Below, in pieces: positions 10,411 to 19,253 of a stretch of DNA of 64,000 bases (positions are counted from its first letter, which is position 1; each line of letters begins with the position of its first letter). The stretch is from the NCBI GenBank assembly GCA_015478855.1, contig JADMKJ010000119.1, positions 1 to 64,000 on the forward strand. The letters are read 5' to 3'. The translations under genes and the position numbers were made by a program. The DNA is from Proteiniphilum sp. GTDB lineage: Bacteria; Bacteroidota; Bacteroidia; Bacteroidales; Dysgonomonadaceae. The notes beneath the pieces were generated by a model. That model was not told the DNA's origin and did not search any database. It saw only the letters and a list, made by a program, of their open reading frames with translations.

Positions 10411-11118
10411 ATGAGACTTCTGTTAATAAGCAATTCCACCAATCCGGGTGAAGAATATCTTGATTATCCCAAAAATAATATAAGAGATTTCCTGGGTGAT
10501 AAACCTATGAATGCCATTTTCATCCCTTATGCAGCTGTAACTTTTTCATTTGAAGCCTATGAAGAAAAAGTTAATTCCCGTTTCGCTGAAATAGGACATC
10601 ATGTAACCAGCATCCACCGTTTTATAAATCCTGTGGAAGCCATTGAAAATGCCGATGCCATTGTTGTGGGAGGAGGCAACACCTGGCAGCTGGTAAAAAT
10701 GTTGCAGGAAAAAAAGCTGATGAAAGCGATCCGCAAAAAAGTAAAAAAAGGAACTCCCTACATTGGCTGGAGTGCCGGATCAAACATCGCCTGCCCCACA
10801 TTACGCACCACAAATGATATGCCCATCGTGCAACCTGAAAAGTTTAAAACGTTAAATCTTATTCCTTTTCAGATCAATCCTCATTACCTGGATGATAACC
10901 CCTCAAATCATGGAGGTGAAACACGCGAGACACGTATCAATGAGTTCATTGAGGTGAACAGGAATCTGTTCGTTGTGGGTCTCCGTGAAGGAACGATGCT
11001 TCTGCTTGAAGAAAAGGAGCTGGTACTGATGGGCACCCGTAACACACGTATTTTCAGATATGGGGAGGATCCTCTTGAACTCTCCCATGAAGATGATTTA
11101 AGTTTCCTTCTTCGATAA
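10411..11118 (+). CDS. pepE: Peptidase E (alpha-aspartyl dipeptidase, S51 family)
   Basis: GGGNTWQL, nucleophile GWSAGSNIACPT, INPHYLD. Confidence 0.9.
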   Translation: MRLLLISNSTNPGEEYLDYPKNNIRDFLGDKPMNAIFIPYAAVTFSFEAYEEKVNSRFAEIGHHVTSIHRFINPVEAIENADAIVVGGGNTWQLVKMLQEKKLMKAIRKKVKKGTPYIGWSAGSNIACPTLRTTNDMPIVQPEKFKTLNLIPFQINPHYLDDNPSNHGGETRETRINEFIEVNRNLFVVGLREGTMLLLEEKELVLMGTRNTRIFRYGEDPLELSHEDDLSFLLR

Positions 11119-11127
11119 ATCTGTCTA

Positions 11128-12339
11128 TTGAGGTATCGATTAATGAGTACTAAAAATACACCTTTACAACTATCTGAAAGATTATTTCAACGAATAATTA
11201 ACGACAGCAGATCACTGGGTGTGCTCTTGCTTTGCTGTACGATCCTGTCACTAATAATCACAAACATCAGTGGTGCAGGAGTATTGTATTCCGGTTTCTG
11301 GAAGAGCGAGATCCCGGGGTTTCACCTACTTCATCTGCCCCACACCGTCACTCATTTTATCAATGATGCGTTGATGACGCTATTCTTTTTCCATGTGGCT
11401 ATCGACATTAAAAGAGAAGCGACAGTGGGTGAGCTCTCCACCCCCAAAAGGATGATGCTGCCTGCTGTTTCTGCACTTTTCGGAGTGGTTTTTCCCATAT
11501 TGATCTTTATGCTGATTGCAGGAAGAACGACCTATTCAAGCGGATGGGCGATCCCCACAGCAACAGACATTGCTTTTACACTGGGAATCGTCAGCTTGCT
11601 GGGGAGAGCTGTACCACGTTCCATAAAGGTTTTTCTTACCGCACTGGCTATCATCGATGATTTATGTGCCATTGTAATCATCGCACTGTTCTACGGTAGT
11701 GGCTTGCAGATTGAGTGGCTATTGCCGGTGCTTCTGCTTGCTGTAATCATATTTTTCGTGAATCGTTCTCTTCACAACAGATCAGGCTCCCTGATCATGA
11801 TGATGCTGGGTGTAGTGATGTGGTACTGCATGTTCCAATCGGGTGTTCACGCTTCAATTGCAGGTGTAATACTAGCATTTTTACTTCCTGCAAACAAGAT
11901 GGCCAGCTTTGAGACCAGACTCAATATTCCTGTTAATTTCTTTGTAATCCCCATCTTTGCACTTGCTAACACAAGTATTGTAATCTCATCAGCTTCCCTT
12001 TCAGGACTGGGTACTCCTCTCTCTATCGGCATCATCCTGGGGCTGTTCTTTGGGAAACCTATTGGCATCTCCCTTGCAGTCTATCTTATGATCAAGCTCA
12101 GGCTGGCAGAATTGGGGAAGATAAGATGGTCCCAGTTTATCGGCGTAGGCATCCTGGCCGGAATCGGGTTCACAATGTCCATTTTTGTGTCGAACCTCGC
12201 TTTTCCCCAAAACGAATTATATGGCGACATCGCCAAACTATCAGTGCTCATCGCCTCCGGCATGGCCATGATCGTTGGGTTCATCTGGCTTAAAGCTTTC
12301 GCCAAAGGCTCTCCATCTCCTCCAGCGACCGCCCTTTAG
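11128..12339 (+). CDS. nhaA: Na+/H+ antiporter NhaA
   Basis: TATDIAFTLGIVSLLG and ALAIIDDLCAIVIIA motifs, polytopic; start may be internal (MSTKNTPLQ). Confidence 0.93.
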   Translation: MRYRLMSTKNTPLQLSERLFQRIINDSRSLGVLLLCCTILSLIITNISGAGVLYSGFWKSEIPGFHLLHLPHTVTHFINDALMTLFFFHVAIDIKREATVGELSTPKRMMLPAVSALFGVVFPILIFMLIAGRTTYSSGWAIPTATDIAFTLGIVSLLGRAVPRSIKVFLTALAIIDDLCAIVIIALFYGSGLQIEWLLPVLLLAVIIFFVNRSLHNRSGSLIMMMLGVVMWYCMFQSGVHASIAGVILAFLLPANKMASFETRLNIPVNFFVIPIFALANTSIVISSASLSGLGTPLSIGIILGLFFGKPIGISLAVYLMIKLRLAELGKIRWSQFIGVGILAGIGFTMSIFVSNLAFPQNELYGDIAKLSVLIASGMAMIVGFIWLKAFAKGSPSPPATAL

Positions 12340-13681
12340 TTTCAGGGACCATCTTCCAGACAAAGAGGGCCGACAGCACAGCCATCACACCGTAAAAACC
12401 GTAGGTCATCCCTCCGCTGAACTCCATCATCGCCGGGTAGGTTGATGAAATCAGGTAGTTGGCGAACCACTGGAATGCGACAGCTATGGCCACAGCTTGT
12501 CCTCTTATCTTATTCGGGAAGATCTCAGAAATAAGCACCCAGCAGATAGGGCCCCATGACATCATAAACGATGCTGTATAGATGATGATAAAGACCAGCG
12601 TGGAGATACCGATGACATTGTTGAATGAGAGAGCAGAGATGGCGAACATCCCTATTGCCATACCTATTGAGCCGGTGATCAGCAGGGGCTTCCTTCCCCA
12701 TCTGTCGACCGTCAGTATTGCCAGCACGGTGAACACTACATTCACCAGCCCCATGATGATGGTCTGTAACATCGAGGCATCTTTAGCAGCACCCATGCTC
12801 TCAAAAATTCTCGGGGCATAGTAGAGCGCTACATTGATACCAACGAACTGTTGAAAGACTGAAAGCAGGATACCCACGATGATGACCTTCTTCCCGTAGG
12901 AGGTGACCTTCGCTCGTACCCTGTCGCCCAGTGTCCCTTTGATCTCACCCAGTATCTTCTCGGCCCGTTGCAGGGTGCAGTTCACCTTCGTTAACACGCT
13001 GAGGGCCTCCTCGTCGCGACGCTTAAGCGCCAGGTACCGGGGCGACTCAGGCACAAATAGAAGCATGATGCCGAAGAGTGAAGCGGGGATTGCCTCTGAG
13101 GCAAACATATATCGCCAGCCAACATCGTTTATCCACTCCACTGTCTGTCCCCTGGAGATGCCCCAGTTGACAAAATAGACCACCAGCATCCCGAAGATAA
13201 TGGCAAACTGATTAAAAGAGACCAGCCGCCCCCGTATGCCGGCAGGGGAAACTTCACTGATGTAGGTGGGTGAAACAGCTGAGGCAAGCCCAACACCTAT
13301 TCCGCCTATGATACGATAAAAATTGAAAGCTAGTAACAAGCCGGTGGAGGGCGCTCCCTTTGTGAAGAAGATGGTTTCAGGAAAAGCTGATCCCAATGCC
13401 GACAGAAAGAAGAGCAGTGCTGCAAGACGTAACGTCTGACGTCTGCCTATACGATTAGAAAAAAATCCGGAGATTGATCCGCCTATAATACAGCCAATCA
13501 AGGCACTTGAGACAGTGGCTCCGTGAATCCAGGTGCTTAACCCCAGGGGATCGACAAGGAAAGCCTGGATCGATTTCTCCGCTCCGGAGATTACCGCAGT
13601 GTCATAACCGAAGAGTAAACCTCCCAGCGTGGCCACCAGCGTGATACCGAAAATGTAACTTTTGTTGTATTGTTTAGACAT
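12290..13681 (-). CDS. Sugar porter family MFS transporter
   Basis: GYDTAVISGA, NRIGRRQTL, DRWGRKPLL, PESPRYLA and PETKGRSLEEME signatures. Confidence 0.92.
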   Translation of the reverse strand: MSKQYNKSYIFGITLVATLGGLLFGYDTAVISGAEKSIQAFLVDPLGLSTWIHGATVSSALIGCIIGGSISGFFSNRIGRRQTLRLAALLFFLSALGSAFPETIFFTKGAPSTGLLLAFNFYRIIGGIGVGLASAVSPTYISEVSPAGIRGRLVSFNQFAIIFGMLVVYFVNWGISRGQTVEWINDVGWRYMFASEAIPASLFGIMLLFVPESPRYLALKRRDEEALSVLTKVNCTLQRAEKILGEIKGTLGDRVRAKVTSYGKKVIIVGILLSVFQQFVGINVALYYAPRIFESMGAAKDASMLQTIIMGLVNVVFTVLAILTVDRWGRKPLLITGSIGMAIGMFAISALSFNNVIGISTLVFIIIYTASFMMSWGPICWVLISEIFPNKIRGQAVAIAVAFQWFANYLISSTYPAMMEFSGGMTYGFYGVMAVLSALFVWKMVPETKGRSLEEMESLWRKL

Positions 13682-13756
13682 GGTGTTATAATAATTGCGT
13701 ATCAGTCAGCCACATTGGAGTGCTAACCGGATTGAATGTTTAATGGTATACTGGTA

Positions 13757-13797
13757 TAAAAAGGAAAGCCCTGATATCAAAAGTATATCAAGGCTTT
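13757..13797 (-). terminator. Intrinsic terminator after the tRNA-Gly/tRNA-Leu pair
   Basis: AAAGCC-TGATAT/ATATCA-GGCTTT stem (one mismatch), T-rich on minus strand. Confidence 0.6.
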
Positions 13798-13812
13798 ATC
13801 CTCTGCAATCCG

Positions 13813-13896
13813 TACTCGGAGCGGGACTTGAACCCGCACAACCGTTATGGTTACAAGATTTTAAGTCTTGCGTGTCTACCATTCCACCATCCGAGC
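13813..13896 (-). tRNA. tRNA-Leu (anticodon UAA)
   Basis: Cloverleaf with GCTCGGA/TCCGAGT acceptor, GACTTAAAATC anticodon loop, GGTTCAAGTCC T-arm, variable arm; no encoded CCA. Confidence 0.95.
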
Positions 13897-13957
13897 AGAC
13901 CTTGAGCTTTTACTAGAACTTAACGATTAAATCGGGAAATGCATTAGCTCCTTCCAG

Positions 13958-14030
<73 letters not shown>

Positions 14031-14070
14031 AATAATTCTCCCACACCAGGGTAATTCATTTTTGCGACTG

Positions 14071-14078
14071 CAAATGTA
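14071..14078 (-). promoter_or_regulatory. TACATTTG -7 element of the tRNA-Gly/Leu unit
   Basis: TAnnTTTG about 40 nt upstream of tRNA-Gly 5' end. Confidence 0.5.
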
Positions 14079-14140
14079 AATATGTTTATCCGGTTTTCAA
14101 AGCATTTGAGTGAATTTCTCCATCCCTCAACCCAATTAAT

Positions 14141-15361
14141 TTAAAGTGCCGGTGATGCATTCTTATGCAACATCTCCTGAGCCGACCTCAATGCGAGTTT
14201 CTTTGCATAACCTATAAAGAATCCCGTGAGGAGCAGATTCAGACACATCGCCAAAACAGAGATCACCAGTAATACTCCGCTCATATGATATCCTATGGCT
14301 ATAAAGAGCACACCTGCACCCACTTCCCCACGGGTGAACATCCCTATGGAGACAGCCAGCCTTTCCCCTACCTGTCTATCTCTATAGAATAACAGAGGGA
14401 AGAGTTTCCCAATATTGGAAATAAGTGTAACTAACACCACATGTATGGCAATCATACCCCAAGGGAGCATAGGTATTTGGGAGATTACCGATTGTGATTG
14501 CTCGGCTACAGCAACGAAATCAATTCCCAGGAAAAGAGGCATGCTCAAGCCCACCAGAAGCATAAAGAAGTAAGAGATAAAAGATGAAACCATTTCATCA
14601 CCCTTAGATGGAACCACACTGTGATCCAATTTCATTATCATCCCCAAAATAAAGGCAGGAAGTAGAATCTCTATGTGTATACTACCGCTTTCACCATAAA
14701 AATGCATCGAGAGCAGGTAGATGGCATGGATCACACCAAACATCAGTACTGAGAATAATAGTATTGATTTCCAATCCTGCCGCAAATTGTAGCTGTTCAT
14801 TTTCTTCCAGCCCAGCCAGATCAACACAACAGCAACGACGAGGATCACGAACATCTGCCAACGCATCCCTATCATAAGAATCTGAAGAGGGATCATCAGT
14901 AATATGGTATCCAGATCGTCGAAGATAGCCAGCACCTGTACTTTATTATAGACCCATGTATGTCTTAATCCCGCGGCTGCAAGCATCGTGAAGAGTATCC
15001 CCGCGGATGTGGGTGCTGCAAACCGGCTTAAGAGAAAAGTCTCTTTCCAGATATCGCTGTTATTCCAAATCTGCATCTCCGGAGGTGCCACGGCGAACAA
15101 ATAATACAATGCGACAAATACCCATGGAAAGGCGGCTGCGCCCATGGCAACGAAATAATCGACGGTGTAACTGCGCCAGTGCTTTTTATTGATCTCAAAC
15201 TCACGCCCTACATTGATCATGATAAAGGCAAGTGAGATATACAATAGTCCGTCGGTAACTGTTTTGAATGAATAAAAGCTATCACCCAGCAAATGGGGAA
15301 CTATCTGTGATAAAACAAGACCTGTAACCAGTAATAAAGAAAAAATATAGACTTTTCTCAT
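14141..15361 (-). CDS. Cation:proton antiporter (CPA2/Kef-like membrane protein)
   Basis: Polytopic; FLLSRFAAPTSAGILFTMLAAAGL and IFDDLDTILLMIPLQI transport-core-like motifs. Confidence 0.8.
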   Translation of the reverse strand: MRKVYIFSLLLVTGLVLSQIVPHLLGDSFYSFKTVTDGLLYISLAFIMINVGREFEINKKHWRSYTVDYFVAMGAAAFPWVFVALYYLFAVAPPEMQIWNNSDIWKETFLLSRFAAPTSAGILFTMLAAAGLRHTWVYNKVQVLAIFDDLDTILLMIPLQILMIGMRWQMFVILVVAVVLIWLGWKKMNSYNLRQDWKSILLFSVLMFGVIHAIYLLSMHFYGESGSIHIEILLPAFILGMIMKLDHSVVPSKGDEMVSSFISYFFMLLVGLSMPLFLGIDFVAVAEQSQSVISQIPMLPWGMIAIHVVLVTLISNIGKLFPLLFYRDRQVGERLAVSIGMFTRGEVGAGVLFIAIGYHMSGVLLVISVLAMCLNLLLTGFFIGYAKKLALRSAQEMLHKNASPAL

Positions 15362-15425
15362 CCAAAAAGGAGTTAGTATAATGTTAGAACTGTGATGTGA
15401 ATGCCTGAAGAAGAAATCAGGATTG

Positions 15426-15433
15426 CAAAGATA
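15426..15433 (-). promoter_or_regulatory. TATCTTTG -7 element upstream of the CPA2 antiporter
   Basis: Exact match about 65 nt before start 15361. Confidence 0.5.
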
Positions 15434-15507
15434 GTAAAAGAAGATTTTTGAATAAAATCATAATTGTTAAAAATGTATTTCTTTATTCCTATCTATCTTG
15501 TGTGAAA

Positions 15508-15963
15508 CTAGTTCGTGATACTATAGCTGCCTGACTGAAGAGGAATAACAGTATACTTTTGCAAAGATTCTCTTGCCGGTCCCGACACGACACTGCCTTG
15601 TCCGTACATGGTCACAAAAACCGATTTACACTGGGGGCAAACAGCGCTGCCATTGCTTTCGGGAATCACTTTTATCACTTTACTATCTTCATGGGGACAA
15701 CAAAGATCATATGCATAGAGAGCACTACCTGTTGCATCGGAAACAACCAGTAATCCAGCATAGCCCAGACGGTCTGAAGGAAGACGTTTCTCTTTCTCCG
15801 AAAAGGTAATGAAAGAGAGTGGAGTCCTCAACAGATAGTCAGGACCAGTCAGTTCTATCCTGAAACTTACCGGTGCATAGGGGATAGTGAGGTGAGACGA
15901 TTCATCTACACAGGAAAAAACGAATACAAAGAACCATAAAAGGATTACTCCAATTTTTTTCAT
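15508..15963 (-). CDS. Rieske-like exported/lipoprotein-type protein with atypical CxH...CxxC ligand set
   Basis: Signal sequence MKKIGVILLWFFVFVFSC; DLCCPHED...CPQCKSVF...GQGSVVSGPA; start at 15963 fits a signal peptide better than 16023. Confidence 0.65.
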   Translation of the reverse strand: MKKIGVILLWFFVFVFSCVDESSHLTIPYAPVSFRIELTGPDYLLRTPLSFITFSEKEKRLPSDRLGYAGLLVVSDATGSALYAYDLCCPHEDSKVIKVIPESNGSAVCPQCKSVFVTMYGQGSVVSGPARESLQKYTVIPLQSGSYSITN

Positions 15964-16009
15964 TCTGAATCTCTCAGTTGATATTGCATCAGACAAAGCA
16001 GTTGTGATA

Positions 16010-16978
16010 TCACAACGAAGCACCGTCGAGAATAGTATCTATCTGACTCAATTCTGCCTGCGTGAACGAGAGGTTATGCAATGCATTCAGATTATCTTTC
16101 AACTGAGCCACATTGCGTGTACCCACGATAAGTGAGGTAACCCTCTCATCTCTCAGCGCCCATGCCAGCGCCATCTCTGCCATTGTCTGTCCGCGCTGTC
16201 CGGCAATCACGTTTAACTGCTTCACCTTCTCCACCAGCCCAGGTGTAACCTGCTCTTTTTGCAGAAAACCTGCAGGATCAGCAGCACGTGAATAATCGGG
16301 AATACCTTGCAGGTATTTATCGGTCAGGAGACCTTGTGCCAATGGTGAAAAAGCGATAAACCCTGTACCAAACTCTTTTGTGATGCCAAGTATCTCCTCT
16401 TCCGGCTTGCGGTTAAACAGACTGTACTTATCCTGAAAAATAAGACAGCGCACATCTCTTTCACTCAGGTAGTTTAATGCTTTTCGCGCTTCACGGGGTG
16501 GGTACTTTGAGATCCCTATGTAGAGGGCCTTCCCCTGCCGGACAATATCCACAAGTGCCTGCATTGTTTCCTCAACAGGTGTGTTGGGATCGTAACGATG
16601 GGAATAGAAAATATCGAAATAGTCCAACCCTGTCCGCTTCAGGCTCTGATGAATGCTCGCCATAAGATTCTTTCTCGATGAGCCATCGCCATAGGGACCC
16701 TCCCACATCAAATGACCTGCTTTAGACGAAATAATCATCTCATCACGATGGGATGCAAGATTATCTCTCACGATCTTCCCGAAATTCGATTCTGCCGACC
16801 CGGGAGGAGGTCCATAATTGTTGGCCAGATCGAAATGGGTTACACCCTTCTCAAAAGCGTGAATCACCATCTCGCGTGCCGTTTCATAATCATCTGCAAA
16901 TCCGAAATTGTGCCACAATCCCAATGATATCCTGGGCAATTGCAGTCCACTGTTTCCACAAAAAGAGTAGTCCATCAT
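16010..16978 (-). CDS. Aldo/keto reductase (YghZ-like)
   Basis: GVTHFDLANNYGPPPGSAESNFG, DYFDIFYSHRYDPNTPVEETMQAL, IVGTRNVAQL. Confidence 0.92.
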   Translation of the reverse strand: MMDYSFCGNSGLQLPRISLGLWHNFGFADDYETAREMVIHAFEKGVTHFDLANNYGPPPGSAESNFGKIVRDNLASHRDEMIISSKAGHLMWEGPYGDGSSRKNLMASIHQSLKRTGLDYFDIFYSHRYDPNTPVEETMQALVDIVRQGKALYIGISKYPPREARKALNYLSERDVRCLIFQDKYSLFNRKPEEEILGITKEFGTGFIAFSPLAQGLLTDKYLQGIPDYSRAADPAGFLQKEQVTPGLVEKVKQLNVIAGQRGQTMAEMALAWALRDERVTSLIVGTRNVAQLKDNLNALHNLSFTQAELSQIDTILDGASL

Positions 16979-17002
16979 TTTTAATTTTAAGATTAGGTAT
17001 AT

Positions 17003-18838
17003 CTATATCATCTTCCTCTCAATATCAGCATCGTATATCACAGTTACAACCTTCTGACCATCGGGAGTATAAGTGGGCGTTCTTGAAGCAAAAAGCTGAC
17101 TTACAATAAGCAACATCTCTTCAGAGGTGAGTGTTTTTCCATGAGGAATAGCTGTCATATTGGAGAGTGTGAGCGCTATGGACTCCTGAATGTCGGATTT
17201 TACATCACTCCCTGTATCAAGACTTTTACCAATCATAGAACGAATGAGCAATGAGGGATCAGCATTCTCAATCTCAGAGGGTACACCCTGCACGGCGAAA
17301 CTGTGATTACCAAGGTTACTCAGCTCAAAACCAAGCGCCTCCAGATCCTCCATTATGGAAGGCAGTGCAGCTGCTTCTGAAGCGGAGAGATCAAGCACCT
17401 CCGGAAACAATACACGCTGGGAAACACCTCTCTTATTCTTTATCTGTTCCAGGTATTTATCGAAAAGTATACGCACATGCGCTTTATGCTGATCAATGAC
17501 CATCAGCCCTGATTTTACCGAAGTGAGGATATATTTTTGTTTAAACTGGTAATGCTCCGGGAACAACGCTGTCTCGGGCTGATTTTGATCCTCCCCGGCA
17601 GGTCTGAAAAGTGTTGCATGTGTCTTTCCTTCTCTCCCGGACAATGACTCATTCTCATGCTCAAACCCTTTATAAAGCTGCTCCCATTCAAAGGAAGGAG
17701 GAGATGATGGACGTGCTCCCGTATGCGGGTTTCGAAAAGGGTTATAGGTAGGATCTACGCTCACCCGGGGCATGGAAGCGCTGCGCGAAGGATCGAACAG
17801 CGGTATATCAGGAGCATCATCTGTATCAAAGTCGATCGTAGGTATTGCATTGAATTTACCGAGTGATTCCTTCACTGTAACCATCAGTATTTGCCAGAGA
17901 GCCTGTTCATTTTCAAATTTCACCTCACTCTTGGTGGGGTGGATATTTACATCGATCGTATCCGGATGCACCTGAAGATAGATGTAATAGCCGGGTTTTT
18001 CATTCGCCGCAATCAACGGCTCAAAAGCGGAGATCACCGCCCTGTGAAAATAAGGATGCCTTATATAACGGTTGTTGACGAAGAAAAACTGACTCACCCT
18101 CCCTTTTTTGGCAAACTCAGGTCGTGTAACATATCCGTGAATCTTACCTAGTGTCGTCTCCTCCTCGATCTCTATCAATTGGTGATTCACATTCTTCCCC
18201 TCCAGCTGCACAATGCGCTGCCTGAGGCCTGCTTTAGGCAGATGAAGCGTTTCCAGTTCATTCTCAAAGAGTGTGAACTCAATATCGGGATTCACCAGTA
18301 CAATACGTTCAAACTCCGTAAAGATATTGCGTCGTTCTGTTTCGTTTGACTTAAGAAATTTTCTTCTTGCCGGCACATTGAAGAAGATATTTTTCACCGA
18401 GATGGAGGTGCCGACGGCAGACGAGATGAACTCCTGTTTCTCAAGCTTCGAGCCTGAAATAACCACCAACGTACCCAGTTCATCCTCCTCCCTGCGGCTC
18501 TTCACTTCCACCTGTGAAATAGCGGCGATGGATGGGAGTGCCTCACCCCGGAAACCCATGGTGGTGAGAGCAAACAGATCATCCACATTCTTAATTTTTG
18601 ATGTTGCATGCCGCTCAAACGCCATACGTACATCTGTCGCCGACATACCTTTACCATCGTCTATCACCTGTATAAGCGTACGTCCTGCATCTTTGATCGA
18701 AATCGTGATGTGAGATGCACCGGCATCGAGAGCGTTTTCAACCAACTCTTTCACTACCGAGGCGGGGCGTTGGATTACCTCACCGGCAGCAATCTGATTG
18801 GCAATTGAATCGGGAAGAAGATGTATGATATCCGGCAT
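17003..18838 (-). CDS. mutL: DNA mismatch repair protein MutL
   Basis: IANQIAAGEVIQRPASVVKELVENALDAGA, DDGKGM, TMGFRGEALPSIAA, VDVNIHPTKSEVKF; atypical C-terminal motifs. Confidence 0.95.
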   Translation of the reverse strand: MPDIIHLLPDSIANQIAAGEVIQRPASVVKELVENALDAGASHITISIKDAGRTLIQVIDDGKGMSATDVRMAFERHATSKIKNVDDLFALTTMGFRGEALPSIAAISQVEVKSRREEDELGTLVVISGSKLEKQEFISSAVGTSISVKNIFFNVPARRKFLKSNETERRNIFTEFERIVLVNPDIEFTLFENELETLHLPKAGLRQRIVQLEGKNVNHQLIEIEEETTLGKIHGYVTRPEFAKKGRVSQFFFVNNRYIRHPYFHRAVISAFEPLIAANEKPGYYIYLQVHPDTIDVNIHPTKSEVKFENEQALWQILMVTVKESLGKFNAIPTIDFDTDDAPDIPLFDPSRSASMPRVSVDPTYNPFRNPHTGARPSSPPSFEWEQLYKGFEHENESLSGREGKTHATLFRPAGEDQNQPETALFPEHYQFKQKYILTSVKSGLMVIDQHKAHVRILFDKYLEQIKNKRGVSQRVLFPEVLDLSASEAAALPSIMEDLEALGFELSNLGNHSFAVQGVPSEIENADPSLLIRSMIGKSLDTGSDVKSDIQESIALTLSNMTAIPHGKTLTSEEMLLIVSQLFASRTPTYTPDGQKVVTVIYDADIERKMI

Positions 18839-18856
18839 AATATGTTTGTCTGATTT

Positions 18857-19186
18857 CTACCGTAAAAGCCAGAAAAAGAAGATGGCAAAAAGAATGACAA
18901 GGATAATAATAAGTAACCCGTTATTGGCAAAAAATGATTGTCTTCCTGTAGCATCACCCTCCATCCGTTTCTTCAAATGCCGGGTTTGTGAGATGAACTC
19001 AGATTTAAACTCTTTCTTCTTCTGGTCTTCCTCATCACTCTCAGGGAGTACACCCATCTCTTTTTTTACATCCTCAATTCGCTTTTGTAACCTTTCTTTA
19101 CGTGCTTCTTCCTCCGCATTGAATAAGATAGGCGTATAGTTGAATTTACGTGGTTTTCTGTTGTTATAGAAAAAGAAACTGCCCAT
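18857..19186 (-). CDS. Conserved-looking tail-anchored small protein of unknown function
   Basis: 109 aa, charged middle, C-terminal TM LLIIILVILFAIFFFWLLR; sits between ostA-like gene and mutL. Confidence 0.7.
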   Translation of the reverse strand: MGSFFFYNNRKPRKFNYTPILFNAEEEARKERLQKRIEDVKKEMGVLPESDEEDQKKKEFKSEFISQTRHLKKRMEGDATGRQSFFANNGLLIIILVILFAIFFFWLLR

Positions 19187-19253
19187 ACGATTTCACTGTT
19201 TTAGTTATTACAAATATAAAAAATAGATAGCAGACGGGCAAATTGTATCCACG

